Assembly (NCBI GenBank): GCA_026417295.1 | Contig: JAOADN010000020.1 | Coordinates: 1-37,687, forward strand | Direction of reading: 5' to 3' | From: Paracoccaceae bacterium | Lineage (GTDB): Bacteria > Pseudomonadota > Alphaproteobacteria > Rhodobacterales > Rhodobacteraceae | DNA length: 37,687 nt | Part shown: positions 14,093 through 22,670 of the stretch, one piece after another | Position numbering within the stretch: the stretch's first letter is position 1 | Layout: every line of letters starts with the position of its first letter | Translations under genes and position numbers: made by a program | The notes under the pieces: model-generated | The model's input: the letters and a program-made list of their open reading frames with translations, nothing else | Database searches by the model: none | Told to the model about the DNA's origin: nothing

Positions 14093-15895
14093 TCACGATG
14101 GCTGCGCGGCGGCCGGCACCTCGGTCACGTAGGTGCCGGGGGCCGGGGCCAGCGGCGGATGGGCCTCGTCGCCCGGCTCGCGGGCCTTCACCCACCGGCC
14201 CGACCGCGCGGCCAGCCATTCGCCCCAGCGCGGCCACCAGCTCCCGCTGTGATGGGTCGCCCCGGCCTTCCAGGTCTCGGGGTCCGACAGCACGTCGTTC
14301 GTGTAATGGCCGTACTTGTCGCGCGAGGGCGGATTGACGATGCCGGCGATGTGTCCGGATTCGGCAAGCACGAAGGTCCGGTCCTCTGACCCCATCTGCA
14401 GCACGCCGTTCAGCGAGGCGCGCCAGGCCGCGATGTGGTCGGTCTCGCAGGCCACGGCGAACAGCGGCACCCGGACATCGGCCAGCGTCACCGTCTGGCC
14501 GCAGATCCGGTAGCCGCCGCGGGCCAGCCTGTCCTCCTGGCACAGGCCGCGCAGGTATTCCACGGCCATGCGGGCCGGCAGGTTCGTCCCGTCGCCGTTC
14601 CAGTAGAGCAGGTCGAAGGCCGGGGGCGCCTCGCCCAGCATGTAGCTGCGGATCGCCGGCTGGTAGATCAGGTCGTTGGACCGCAGGTAGCTGAATGTGC
14701 GGCTCATGTAGAACCGGTCGAGAATCCCGTCGCGGCTGGCCTGCTGCTCGATCCCGTCGACGAAATCGTTGTCGAGATAGACGCCGATCTCGCCCGGATC
14801 GGAAAAGTCGGTCATCGTGGTCAGGAAGGTCGCGCAGTTCACCGACCGGTCCCTGCGCTTGTGCAGAAGGCCCAGCGTCAGCGCCAGCGTGGTGCCGGCG
14901 ATGCAGTATCCCACGGCATTGACCTGCTTCTGCCGGGTGATCGCCCTGGCCTCGCGGATCGCGGTCAGGAAGCCTTCCTCGACATAGGCGTCCATGCCGA
15001 CGTCGCGGTAGGACGGATCGACATTCTTCCAGCTGACGACGAAGACGGTGAGGCCCTGTTCCACGAGCCAGCGGATCAGGCTGTTCTGCGGCTTCAGGTC
15101 GAGGATGTAGAACTTGTTGATCCAGGGCGGGAAGATGACCACCGGAATGGCGCGGACCTTCGCCGTGGCGGGCCTGTACTGGATGAGCTCGATCAGCCGG
15201 TTGCGGTAGACGACCGCCCCCTCGGTCGTCCCGAGGTTCTGGCCGACGCGGAAGGCGTTCTTGTCGGCCAGGGTGACGAGCAGGTCGCCGTTGTTCGCCT
15301 CGATGTCGCGCACGAGGTTCTCCAGCCCCCTGACCAGGCTCTCGCCCTCGGTGGCCACGGCCTTTTCCAGCGCGTCGGGATTGGTCCCGAAGAAGTTGGT
15401 CGGCGCCATCATGTCGATGATCTGGCGCGAGAAGTATTCCAGCCGCTTCTTGTCGGCCGGGTCGAGATGCTCCATCCCCCTGACCGCCGTCTCGATCGCC
15501 TCGGCGTTCATCAGGTATTGCTGCTTGATGAAGTTGAACCAGGGATGGGTGTCCCAGAGCGGGTTCGAGAAGCGGCGATCCTTGGGGCCGGGGTCGGGCG
15601 GGGGCGCGATCTTGCCCCTGGCCAGCGTCTGGGTCGCCTCGATGTAGTGCTTCAGCGACTTGCCCCACCAGCCGATCTGCTGCTCCAGGATCCGCGCCGG
15701 ATTGGCCATGGCATCGGCCCAGTAGGCGGCCAGGGCCTTGGCGTAAAGCTCCTGTCCCGGCGCCTCGAGGGCGGGATTGGGCGGACGCTTGCGGGCCAGC
15801 GCCGCCGCCAGGCGTTGCGTCAATTCCTCGATTTTCGCGAGATTGGCGTTCAGCTTCTCCAGTTCGGCGGCACCGTCCTTGTCGGAGGTTGTCAT
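14093..15895 (-). CDS. phaC: Class I polyhydroxyalkanoate (PHB) synthase
   Basis: A 600-residue class I PHA synthase, full length for the family. The lipase-like box is GYCIAGT with nucleophile Cys331; the rest of the triad is Asp486 (CETDHIAAW) and His515 (AESGHIAG). Other family landmarks are PPWINKFYILDL, FVVSWKN, MTDFSDPGEIG, and FDLLYWNGDGTNLP. It polymerises (R)-3-hydroxybutyryl-CoA onto growing chains at granule surfaces. The start ATG at 15895 is preceded by a GGGAAAG-type site. It is divergent from phaZ over a 108-base gap and is followed on the same strand by phaP and phaR. The monomer-supplying genes phaA and phaB are not in the window. Confidence 0.97.
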   Translation of the reverse strand: MTTSDKDGAAELEKLNANLAKIEELTQRLAAALARKRPPNPALEAPGQELYAKALAAYWADAMANPARILEQQIGWWGKSLKHYIEATQTLARGKIAPPPDPGPKDRRFSNPLWDTHPWFNFIKQQYLMNAEAIETAVRGMEHLDPADKKRLEYFSRQIIDMMAPTNFFGTNPDALEKAVATEGESLVRGLENLVRDIEANNGDLLVTLADKNAFRVGQNLGTTEGAVVYRNRLIELIQYRPATAKVRAIPVVIFPPWINKFYILDLKPQNSLIRWLVEQGLTVFVVSWKNVDPSYRDVGMDAYVEEGFLTAIREARAITRQKQVNAVGYCIAGTTLALTLGLLHKRRDRSVNCATFLTTMTDFSDPGEIGVYLDNDFVDGIEQQASRDGILDRFYMSRTFSYLRSNDLIYQPAIRSYMLGEAPPAFDLLYWNGDGTNLPARMAVEYLRGLCQEDRLARGGYRICGQTVTLADVRVPLFAVACETDHIAAWRASLNGVLQMGSEDRTFVLAESGHIAGIVNPPSRDKYGHYTNDVLSDPETWKAGATHHSGSWWPRWGEWLAARSGRWVKAREPGDEAHPPLAPAPGTYVTEVPAAAQPS

Positions 15896-16003
15896 GGTAA
15901 TCTTTCCCGCCTAGGGTTCCGCACTGCAGCATACCGTCGCCGCCTTCGGGGGGAAAGCGGCGAAATGGGCGGGACGACCGGCGCGGCCGGCGAAGGAGTG
16001 GTG
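15896..16003. promoter_or_regulatory. Divergent phaC / phaZ control region
   Basis: This gap must hold both promoters. It contains GCACTGCAGCAT at 15921-15932, a TGC/GCA-rich palindromic core (CTGCAG) that could be a non-canonical PhaR site, and a hairpin TCGCCGC (15937-15943) / GCGGCGA (15957-15963) in the phaZ leader. A GAAGGAG ribosome site at 15992-15998 sets the phaZ start. No convincing -35/-10 pair was seen. Confidence 0.4.
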
Positions 16004-17281
16004 ATGAAGGGGATGGCGACCTACGACTGGATGGAGGCCGTCCGCAACACCAACGAATGGGTCGGCGCCTCGGCGCGGGCCTGGGCCTCCTACCCGGTCT
16101 GGGGCCTGGTGCCGCATCCGATGTTCAAGCTCGTCTCCGCCTGGGGGCGCATCACCGAGCGCAGCTTCGCCCGCATGGTCATCAAGCCCGACTGGGGCAT
16201 CCGCACCATCGTCGGGGCGGACGGGCGCGACCACATCGTCAAGATCGAGACGCTGGTCGAGAAGCCCTTCGGCGATCTCATCCATTTCCGCGTCTCGGGC
16301 CGTCATCCCAAGGCGCGCCGCGTCCTTCTCGTGGCGCCGATGTCGGGGCACTACGCGACGCTGCTGCGCTCGACCGTCGCAAGCCTCCTGCCGGATTGCG
16401 AGGTCTACGTCACCGACTGGAAGAATGCCCGCGACATCCCCGTGAGCCAGGGCAAGTTCGACATCGAGGACTACACGCTCTACCTGCTCGACTTCATGCG
16501 GCACCTCGGGCCGGATCTCAACGTGATCGCCGTCTGCCAGCCCGCGCCCCTGACCCTGGCCGCAACCGCCTACCTGGCCGAGATCGACCCCGCATCGCAG
16601 CCGCGCACGCTGACGCTGATCGGCGGGCCGATCGACCCCGACGCAGCGGCGACCGACGTGACCGATTTCGGACGCCGGGTGACGATGGGCCAGCTCGAGC
16701 ACCTTGTCATCCAGCGCGTCGGCTTCAAGTATGCGGGCGTCGGGCGGCAGGTCTATCCCGGCCTGATGCAGCTTGCCTCCTTCATCTCGATGAACATGGA
16801 GCGGCATTCCAAGGCCTTCTCCGAACAGATCGTCCGGGCCGCCAAGGGCGAGGCCTCCGAACGCGATGCCCACAACCGCTTCTACGACGAATACCTCGCC
16901 GTCATGGACATGACGGCCGAGTTCTACCTCTCGACGGTCGAGCGCATCTTCAAGTCGCGCGAGATCGCGCGGAACGCCTTCACGGTGGCCGGCCACCGGG
17001 TGGACTTCGGCCGCATCACCAATGTCGCGGTGAAGGTGGTGGAAGGCGAGAAGGACGACATCTCGGCCCCCGGCCAGTGCCTGGCCGCGCTCGACCTGCT
17101 GACGGGCCTGCCGGCGGCGAAGAAGGCCAGTCACCTGGAGCCCGAGGCCGGCCATTACGGCATCTTCGCGGGGCGGAGCTGGCGCACCAACATCCGCCCC
17201 CTGGTGCTCAACTTCATCGACACACATTCCGGCGACCCCGCCGCCCGGGCCGTGGTGCGGCCGATCCGCGGCCGGGCCTGA
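16004..17281 (+). CDS. phaZ: Intracellular PHB depolymerase
   Basis: A 425-residue intracellular PHA depolymerase of the type found beside phaC in Rhodobacter and Paracoccus. The nucleophile is Cys178 in IAVCQPAPLTL, replacing the serine of a lipase box, as is usual for this family. YPVWGLVPHPMFKLVSAWGR, VLLVAPMSGHYATLLRSTV and TDWKNARDIPVSQGKFDIEDY are further landmarks; the C-terminal HLEPEAGHYGIFAGRSWR carries the catalytic histidine. The enzyme degrades native granules to hydroxybutyrate units when carbon is scarce. ATG at 16004 follows AAGGAG by six bases; the reading frame is open far upstream, antisense to phaC, but that part is not coding. Its stop faces the hydrolase gene within a short inverted repeat. 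Confidence 0.94.
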   Translation: MKGMATYDWMEAVRNTNEWVGASARAWASYPVWGLVPHPMFKLVSAWGRITERSFARMVIKPDWGIRTIVGADGRDHIVKIETLVEKPFGDLIHFRVSGRHPKARRVLLVAPMSGHYATLLRSTVASLLPDCEVYVTDWKNARDIPVSQGKFDIEDYTLYLLDFMRHLGPDLNVIAVCQPAPLTLAATAYLAEIDPASQPRTLTLIGGPIDPDAAATDVTDFGRRVTMGQLEHLVIQRVGFKYAGVGRQVYPGLMQLASFISMNMERHSKAFSEQIVRAAKGEASERDAHNRFYDEYLAVMDMTAEFYLSTVERIFKSREIARNAFTVAGHRVDFGRITNVAVKVVEGEKDDISAPGQCLAALDLLTGLPAAKKASHLEPEAGHYGIFAGRSWRTNIRPLVLNFIDTHSGDPAARAVVRPIRGRA

Positions 17282-17298
17282 CCCTCTCCCCTCAGGCC
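17275..17298. terminator. Inverted repeat across convergent stops (phaZ / hydrolase)
   Basis: GGCCTGA (17275-17281) and TCAGGCC (17292-17298) flank a 10-base loop. The arms include both stop codons of the convergent genes. A seven-pair GC-rich stem without a T run suggests at most a weak bidirectional terminator. Confidence 0.4.
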
Positions 17299-18035
17299 GC
17301 GCGCGCCAGCACCTCCTCGACCGTCGCCGTCAGAAGGCGCAGGCAGTCCGGCGTCGAGAACCGGTGATCGGCGCCCTTGACGATGGTCAGGCGGATGTCG
17401 GGCCCGCCGGCATGGCCGAGAAGCCGCAGCGCCACGGCCACGGGAACCTCCGTGTCGGCCTCGCCCTGCAGGAAGCGGACCGGCACGGCAAGATGCAGCG
17501 GCGCGGTCAGGACCAGATGGTCCCGCGCCTCCTCGATCAGGCGGCGGGTGATGACATGGGGCTCGGCTGCGTGGGCCGAGGGGATCGCCACCGCGCCCTC
17601 GGCCGCAAGGCGCGCCCGTTCCTCGCGATTCATCGCCGCCCAGATGTCCTCGGTGAAATCCGGCGCCGCGGCCACCGTGACGAGGCCCGCCACCCGCTCC
17701 GGCATCGACCGGGCGAGAAGAAGCGCGATCCATCCGCCCATCGATGAGCCGACCAGAACCTGCGGCCCCTCGGCCAGGCCAAGCATTGCGCGCGCATCCG
17801 CGAGCCAGTCGCCGATCGCGCCGTCCTCGAACCGGCCGGACGAGGCGCCGTGGCCCGAATAGTCGAAGCGCAGGAAGGCGCGGCCGCCGGCGCGTGCCCA
17901 GGCCTCGAGCGCCAGCGCCTTGGTGCCCGTCATGTCCGACCGGAACCCGCCGAGGAAGATCACGCCCGGCGCGCGGCCGCCCGTGCGCGCGAAGGCGATC
18001 CGCCGCCCCCCGGGCGTCAGGAATGTCTCCGTCAT
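17292..18035 (-). CDS. Alpha/beta hydrolase
   Basis: A 247-residue serine hydrolase. The nucleophile elbow is VGSSMGGW with Ser98; the oxyanion segment is FLGGFRSDMTGTKA, followed by RFDYSGHGASSG, which is typical of the group that includes acyl-protein thioesterase / ABHD10-like enzymes. An acid residue lies in GEADTEVP and the catalytic histidine is in KGADHRFS near the C terminus. GGGGAGA precedes the ATG. The substrate is unknown: bacterial members act on carboxylic esters or thioesters. Its neighbours, phaZ and thrS, give no clear functional link, although a granule- or lipid-related esterase role would be compatible. Confidence 0.85.
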   Translation of the reverse strand: MTETFLTPGGRRIAFARTGGRAPGVIFLGGFRSDMTGTKALALEAWARAGGRAFLRFDYSGHGASSGRFEDGAIGDWLADARAMLGLAEGPQVLVGSSMGGWIALLLARSMPERVAGLVTVAAAPDFTEDIWAAMNREERARLAAEGAVAIPSAHAAEPHVITRRLIEEARDHLVLTAPLHLAVPVRFLQGEADTEVPVAVALRLLGHAGGPDIRLTIVKGADHRFSTPDCLRLLTATVEEVLARAA

Positions 18036-18123
18036 CCGTCTCCCCGCATGCCGCTCATCGAGCCTTCCGGCTCTCTTCGCTTACTCCCGCGCGGCGACGG
18101 CCGGAAGGCCCGACGGGCGGCGG

Positions 18124-18152
18124 TTGACAGCGCCTGCGGAACACAGCAGAAA
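18124..18152 (+). promoter_or_regulatory. Putative sigma-70 promoter of thrS
   Basis: A perfect -35 hexamer TTGACA at 18124-18129, then 17 bases, then CAGAAA at 18147-18152. The -10 is weak, which is common in this group. It lies 60 bases before thrS. The same ten-base start TTGACAGCGC occurs before nadD. Confidence 0.45.
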
Positions 18153-18211
18153 CCGCCCGACTTACCCGCAGCCGGGCGTTCCGTAGGCGCCGAACCGACG
18201 AGGATCAGGCC

Positions 18212-20158
18212 ATGAGCCAGATTTCCCTGACACTTCCCGACGGCAATGTCCGGCAATTCCCCCGGGGCGTCACCCCGGCCGAGGTTGCCGCCGCCATCGC
18301 GCCGTCGCTCGGCAAGGCAGCGATCTCGGCCACGGTCGACGGGCGACACTACGACCTGCAATGGCCGATCGAGCAGGACGCCACCATCGCCATCCACACG
18401 ATGAAGGACGAGCCGCAGGCGCTTGAACTCATCCGCCACGACTTCGCCCATGTCATGGCGCGGGCGGTGCAGACGCTGTGGCCCGAGGTCAAGGTCACCA
18501 TCGGGCCTGTGGTCGACAACGGCTGGTACTACGACTTCGACCGCGCGGAACCCTTCACGCCCGAGGACCTCGGCGCCATCGAGCGCGAGATGAAGGCGAT
18601 CATCAACCGGCGCGACCCGGTCAGGACCGAGGTCTGGGACCGCGCCCGCGCGATCGCCCATTACGTCGCCCGGAACGAGCCCTTCAAGGTCGAGCTGGTC
18701 GAGGCCATTCCCGAAGGCGAGCCGATCCGCATGTACTGGCACGGCGACTGGCAGGACCTCTGCCGCGGGCCGCACCTGCAGCATACCGGCCAGCTTCCGG
18801 CCGACGCCTTCCGGCTGATGTCGGTGGCGGGCGCCTACTGGCGGGGCGATCACCGCAACAGGCAGCTTCAGCGCATCTATGGCGTGGCCTTCCGCAACCG
18901 CGACGACCTCAAGGCCTATCTCACGATGATCGAGGAGGCCGCCCGCCGCGACCACCGCCGGCTCGGCCGCGAGATGGAGCTCTTCCACCTCCAGGAAGAG
19001 GCCCCCGGCATGGTCTTCTGGCACCCCAACGGCTGGACGGTCTGGCGCACGCTCGAGGACTACATGCGCCGCCGCCTGCGGGCCGCCGGCTACCGCGAGA
19101 TTCGCACCCCCCAGGTCGTCGACCGCATCCTGTGGGAGCGCTCGGGCCACTGGGAGGCCTATCGCGAGAACATGTTCATCGTCGAGGTGGACGAGGAGGG
19201 CGCGAAGGAAAAGCGCATCAACGCGCTGAAGCCGATGAACTGCCCCTGCCATGTCCAGGTCTACAACCAGGGGCTCAAGTCCTATCGCGACCTGCCGCTC
19301 CGCCTGGCCGAGTTCGGCTCGTGCCACCGCTACGAATCCTCGGGCTCGATGCACGGGCTGATGCGCGTGCGCGGCTTCACCCAGGACGATGCCCACATCT
19401 TCTGCACCGAGGACCAGATCGAGGGCGAATGTGCCGATTTCATCTCGCTGCTGTCCTCGGTCTACAGGGATCTGGGCTTCGCGAAGTTCGACATCAGGCT
19501 GTCGACACGTCCCGAAGTGCGGATCGGCTCGGACGAGACCTGGGACAAGGTCGAGGGCGCGCTCAGGGGCGCGATCGAGCGCCTCGGCCTGCCCTATGCC
19601 ATCGCCCCCGGCGACGGCGCCTTCTACGGCCCGAAGCTCGACTTCAAGCTGACCGACGCCATCGGCCGCGAATGGCAATGCGGCACCTTCCAGGTGGACC
19701 CGAACCTGCCGGCGCGGCTGGGGGCGGAATATGTGGGCGAGGACGGGGCGAAGCACAGGCCCTACATGCTGCACCGCGCGATCCTCGGCTCCTTCGAACG
19801 CTTCATCGGCATCCTGATCGAGAACTATGCCGGGCGGCTGCCCTTCTGGCTGGCTCCGCGGCAGGTCGTCGTCGCCTCGATCGTCTCGGATGCGGACAGC
19901 TATGTGTGCGAGATCGTGGACAGGCTGAAGGCCGCGGGCCTGCGGGCCGAGGCCGACACGCGCAACGAGAAGATCAACTACAAGGTCCGCGAGCACTCGC
20001 TGGCCAAGGTGCCGGTCCTGCTGGCCATCGGCCAGCAGGAGGTCGCGGCGCGCACGGTGTCGCTCCGGCGCCTCGGGGACAGCCATACCCAGTCCCTCAT
20101 CCTCGATCTCGCGGTGGCGAGCCTCGCCTCCGAGGCCGTCCCCCCCGACCTCGCCTGA
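18212..20158 (+). CDS. thrS: Threonyl-tRNA synthetase
   Basis: A 648-residue class II synthetase of full bacterial architecture. Residues 1-62 form the TGS domain ([19 protein letters not shown]). The editing domain shows the HxxxH element as HDFAHVMA and the second pair in DLCRGPH. The catalytic core has [11 protein letters not shown] (zinc Cys), motif 2 [19 protein letters not shown] and motif 3 [21 protein letters not shown]. The anticodon-binding domain follows from about residue 550 ([14 protein letters not shown]). It charges tRNA-Thr and hydrolyses Ser-tRNA-Thr. GAGGA lies upstream of the ATG. No T-box leader, as expected for a proteobacterium. Confidence 0.98.
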   Translation: MSQISLTLPDGNVRQFPRGVTPAEVAAAIAPSLGKAAISATVDGRHYDLQWPIEQDATIAIHTMKDEPQALELIRHDFAHVMARAVQTLWPEVKVTIGPVVDNGWYYDFDRAEPFTPEDLGAIEREMKAIINRRDPVRTEVWDRARAIAHYVARNEPFKVELVEAIPEGEPIRMYWHGDWQDLCRGPHLQHTGQLPADAFRLMSVAGAYWRGDHRNRQLQRIYGVAFRNRDDLKAYLTMIEEAARRDHRRLGREMELFHLQEEAPGMVFWHPNGWTVWRTLEDYMRRRLRAAGYREIRTPQVVDRILWERSGHWEAYRENMFIVEVDEEGAKEKRINALKPMNCPCHVQVYNQGLKSYRDLPLRLAEFGSCHRYESSGSMHGLMRVRGFTQDDAHIFCTEDQIEGECADFISLLSSVYRDLGFAKFDIRLSTRPEVRIGSDETWDKVEGALRGAIERLGLPYAIAPGDGAFYGPKLDFKLTDAIGREWQCGTFQVDPNLPARLGAEYVGEDGAKHRPYMLHRAILGSFERFIGILIENYAGRLPFWLAPRQVVVASIVSDADSYVCEIVDRLKAAGLRAEADTRNEKINYKVREHSLAKVPVLLAIGQQEVAARTVSLRRLGDSHTQSLILDLAVASLASEAVPPDLA

Positions 20159-20412
20159 ACGCCCGCCCGGCGGCGCCCGGCGCGGCTGCGGCCGGCGGCG
20201 CATCTGCCGCCTCTGCGGGCACGGCCGGACGCGCCGGCCCGGCCCTTCCGTCAATTTTCTTGATTTTTGGCCGGAATGGCTCATTTTTGGGGCGCGTGTC
20301 CGCAGACTTTCCTACCGCCTCCCTGGTTCCGGGGCAGCCGTTAGACCCGAAAGACCTGGCTGCACGACCCTCCGTCATGATGGCGGAGGGACCAAAGGAT
20401 GGAGACGACGGT
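20159..20412 (+). other. thrS-csp gap: GC hairpin, T-rich tracts and csp leader
   Basis: A GGCCGG-ACGCG-CCGGCC hairpin at 20223-20239 lies after thrS; T-rich patches follow about 15 bases later (20252-20280), too far for a classical terminator. The T-rich part probably holds the cold-shock promoter; no firm -35/-10 pair could be picked. A strong hairpin close to the csp ribosome site is listed separately. Confidence 0.4.
20368..20390 (+). promoter_or_regulatory. Leader hairpin of the cold-shock gene
   Basis: CCCTCCGTCA and TGGCGGAGGG pair over ten positions (one G-U) around the three-base loop TGA. The hairpin ends 22 bases before the csp ATG. Its 3' arm contains GGAGGG, a ribosome-site-like sequence locked in the stem. 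Leader structures that change with temperature control many csp mRNAs; a similar role here is inferred. Confidence 0.55.
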
Positions 20413-20619
20413 ATGGCCACCGGCACCGTGAAATGGTTCAACACGACGAAGGGCTACGGGTTCATCGCGCCCGATGACGGCGGAAAGGACGTGTTCGTGC
20501 ACATCTCCGCCGTCGAGCGTGCTGGCCTCAAGACGCTCAACGACAACCAGAAGGTCAGCTACGAGCTCCAGTCCGGCCGCGACGGCCGTTCCTCGGCAGG
20601 CGACCTGAAGCTGCTCTGA
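20413..20619 (+). CDS. Cold-shock domain protein
   Basis: A 68-residue single cold-shock domain. RNP1 is KGYGFIAP and RNP2 is DVFVHISAV; the start MATGTVKWFNTTKGYG is the standard form. Such proteins bind single-stranded RNA and DNA and melt secondary structure in mRNA. The domain fills the protein, with the family's usual length. The ATG at 20413 is chosen by homology pattern; the open frame continues upstream without domain features. A structured leader of at least 50 bases precedes it. It ends ten bases from the convergent methyltransferase gene. Confidence 0.95.
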   Translation: MATGTVKWFNTTKGYGFIAPDDGGKDVFVHISAVERAGLKTLNDNQKVSYELQSGRDGRSSAGDLKLL

Positions 20620-20629
20620 GGCCTGCCGC

Positions 20630-21616
20630 TCACGCCGTGACCCTTGCTTCCGCCGGCGGCGCAGCGCCCGCCCGTGCCGCAGCCCCCAGACGGAACCAGA
20701 TCGATCCGCCGCCGGGATCGTGCCTGCCGCGCATCATCTCGCGCAGCGCCTGCGGCAGCGCGGCCAGGGCGAAGGCGCTCGAGAACAGCACCTCGGCCCG
20801 CGGATTGTCCAGCAGATAGGCGCAGAGCAGGTACTGCTCCGTCCAGTAGATGTGCCGCTCGGCGGCATAGGCCGGCGGCATGGCGAAGGGCAGGTGGATG
20901 TCGTGGGCATGCACCACCGTCCCTGTCCGCAGGGCCGGCAGAAGGCGAAGATAGATCCACAGGCAGTCGCTGCCCGCCTTGACCGTATGGGTCGAATCGA
21001 TGAACAGGCAGCCGGCCCCGGCAACCAGATCGGCCAGAAGGTCGATCGCCAGGTCCTGCACCCGCGCCTCGATCAGCCGGTCGAGCGTCTGCAGGCGGCG
21101 CAGGAAGGGCTTCGGATGGGGCTCGATCAGGGTCAGTCGCCCGGATCCGTTCCGCCTGAGCGCAAGGTCGGCGACCAGCGACGAGAATCCCGCCCCGATC
21201 TCGACGATCCCGGCCGGCCGCAGCTCGCGGATCATGCAGTAATAGGCCATGGCATCCGAATAGGAGAAGGCCGGATTGGCCCAGAAGAAGCCCTCGGGGT
21301 CCTCGCGGTCGCCCTCGACCGGCGGATCGAATTCGTCGGCCCAGCGCGCCAGCCGCCCGATCGTCGCGGCCATCGCGCCGGCATCGAAGAGCTCGGCCCC
21401 GAAGAGCGGCGCCCCGGGCGCGCGCCGCTCGAAGGACCGGTCCAGTTCGTCAAGCGTGGGGATCGCGGAATAGAAGTTGGCGGGCACGACGTTGACCCTT
21501 GCGGCCTGGATGGTCCGGCGAATCCCCTCCGGGGCCCAGAGGGCCCGTCGGGCCAGGCCGACCAGGGTCTTCACCTCCTCCGGTGACAGGGGCGGAGCTG
21601 CGGGGATGTCGGGCAT
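20630..21616 (-). CDS. Class I SAM-dependent methyltransferase (Methyltransf_24 type)
   Basis: A 328-residue protein. The SAM-binding motif I is GIVEIGAGFSSLVADLAL, followed by RLTLIEPHPKPFLRRL (acidic residue at the end of beta 2) and GCLFIDSTHTVKAGSD (motif with Asp), then TGTVVHAHDIHLPFAMP. The last stretch is a metal or acceptor-side loop common in class I methyltransferases of the Methyltransf_24 family. A segment of about 100 residues before the fold (NVVPANFYSAIPTLDELDRSFE) is conserved in proteins linked to glycan clusters. Acceptor substrate unknown. GAGGAAGG precedes the ATG. It is transcribed alone, with a 342-base gap upstream. Confidence 0.82.
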   Translation of the reverse strand: MPDIPAAPPLSPEEVKTLVGLARRALWAPEGIRRTIQAARVNVVPANFYSAIPTLDELDRSFERRAPGAPLFGAELFDAGAMAATIGRLARWADEFDPPVEGDREDPEGFFWANPAFSYSDAMAYYCMIRELRPAGIVEIGAGFSSLVADLALRRNGSGRLTLIEPHPKPFLRRLQTLDRLIEARVQDLAIDLLADLVAGAGCLFIDSTHTVKAGSDCLWIYLRLLPALRTGTVVHAHDIHLPFAMPPAYAAERHIYWTEQYLLCAYLLDNPRAEVLFSSAFALAALPQALREMMRGRHDPGGGSIWFRLGAAARAGAAPPAEARVTA

Positions 21617-21958
21617 CGCGGCCTTCCTCGGGGCGGGATTCGCCGCCCGCCGGAGGTTCGCCCGACAAGGTGAACGATATCTTAACCCCCGACTGCTTGA
21701 CCTCGCTCCGCTGTCCTGGACTCCCGCCCGGCGGCGCGTCCCGGCTGGGGCGGGCGAAGCGCCCGCGCCGGCGGGCGGCGGCCGGCGGCGCCGTCAAGGG
21801 GTCAGATCGCCGATCGGCGGATTTCGGACCGCGGCGCGCGCCCGTCCGGCGGAAATCCCGCAGGGCGGGGCGGTCCCGCGTTGACCGCGGCCGGGGCAGG
21901 TCCTACGAACCATTGTGTCGCGCGTGTGTCCAATCTCTAGCAACAAGCGGGTCAACCG
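21617..21958. other. 342-base gap without gene
   Basis: No open reading frame with coding character was found. The left part (21675-21690) has an AT-rich patch TATCTTAA that could serve the minus-strand methyltransferase promoter. The middle holds GC-rich inverted repeats, including the perfect 12-bp palindrome CGCCGATCGGCG at 21808-21819. The right part holds a plausible promoter for the small plus-strand gene. Confidence 0.4.
21881..21909 (+). promoter_or_regulatory. Putative promoter of the small basic protein gene
   Basis: TTGACC at 21881-21886, exactly 17 bases, TACGAA at 21904-21909. The -35 is good, the -10 partial. An ATTG...CAAT inverted pair follows at about 21912-21934 and could bind a regulator. 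Confidence 0.38.
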
Positions 21959-22252
21959 ATGGGGGCATGTATGGCGGTATCCGGGCAGTTCGTTGCACGT
22001 TTTTCGACCGAGGACGGGCGCCGCCTGAAGCGGCAGGCGGTGGCCGGGCGCCGCCGGGCGCTTTCGGCAATCACCCATTTCGCGGTCACCCTGACCGATG
22101 ACGGGACGCGGACGTGGGAAGAGATATTCCAGCATCCGCCGACACTTGCGCAACTGCAGGCGCGCGTCGGCGAGAATGCCTTCGTCGTCGCCGTCCAGAT
22201 GCGCCGCCGCGCGCGCCGCAGCCGCAGCGCCCTGCCGATCGCGGCGGAATAG
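21959..22252 (+). CDS. Small basic hypothetical protein
   Basis: A 97-residue protein from ATG 21959, or 93 residues from ATG 21971 (MAVSGQFVARFSTEDGRRL). The body FVARFSTEDGRRLKRQAVAGRRRALSAI and FAVTLTDDGTRTWEEIFQHPPTLAQL alternates charged and hydrophobic residues like a small alpha/beta domain; the tail RRRARRSRSALP is strongly basic. No known family is recognised. It could be a nucleic-acid-binding protein or part of a surface-exposed complex; neither can be shown. It has a plausible promoter of its own and converges with the DUF2177 gene, 22 bases apart. Confidence 0.55.
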   Translation: MGACMAVSGQFVARFSTEDGRRLKRQAVAGRRRALSAITHFAVTLTDDGTRTWEEIFQHPPTLAQLQARVGENAFVVAVQMRRRARRSRSALPIAAE

Positions 22253-22274
22253 GCCGCGCCGCGCCCGCCCCGCC

Positions 22275-22670
22275 TCAGCCCAGAAGCCGGCGGGCCGCGG
22301 CCACGCCCGCCCAGGCCGAGACCGCCGTCAGCACGGTCCCCCAGACGAAGTCCGTTGCCATCATGGAAACGGTCCAGGCCCGCAGCGTGGCATAATTCGT
22401 GAACTCGTAGGTGCCATAGGCCATGGCGCCCAGGACCAGCGCCGGCAGGATCACCGGGGCCCCGTTGCGCAGGGCCGGCAGCGACACGAGGTAGACGAGC
22501 CCGCCGACATAGACAAGGTAGAACAGCCCCGCCGCCCAGAGCCGCGGTGCCGCCAGCAGCGCCTCGCCGAGTTCGGCCCGGAACATCGGCGAGATGACGA
22601 AGGTCAGCATCAGCGCGTCGAGCACCAGGAACACGGCAGCGGTGACGAGGTAGAGGACGATGACGGTCAT
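22275..22670 (-). CDS. DUF2177 family membrane protein
   Basis: A 131-residue protein with four membrane segments (about residues 1-24, 42-62, 70-88, 105-125). The pattern FLVLDALMLTFVISPMFRAELGEAL, then AAGLFYLVYVGGLVYLVSLPAL and GAMAYGTYEFTNYATLRAW, is the DUF2177 signature (Tyr-Glu-x-Thr-Asn in segment 3). Function unknown. GGAGGTG six bases before the ATG fixes the start at 22670, although the frame stays open upstream. The final ATDFVWGTVLTAVSAW is also conserved in the family. Confidence 0.85.
   Translation of the reverse strand: MTVIVLYLVTAAVFLVLDALMLTFVISPMFRAELGEALLAAPRLWAAGLFYLVYVGGLVYLVSLPALRNGAPVILPALVLGAMAYGTYEFTNYATLRAWTVSMMATDFVWGTVLTAVSAWAGVAAARRLLG

Noticed and set aside
14435-16003. 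Upstream extension of phaZ in the same frame
   Set aside because: It is antisense to phaC and lacks family features; AAGGAG and ATG at 16004 give the correct start and a normal length.
21808-21819. CGCCGATCGGCG palindrome as an operator
   Set aside because: A 12-bp GC-rich palindrome is easily met by chance in this composition, and it lies far from either start codon.
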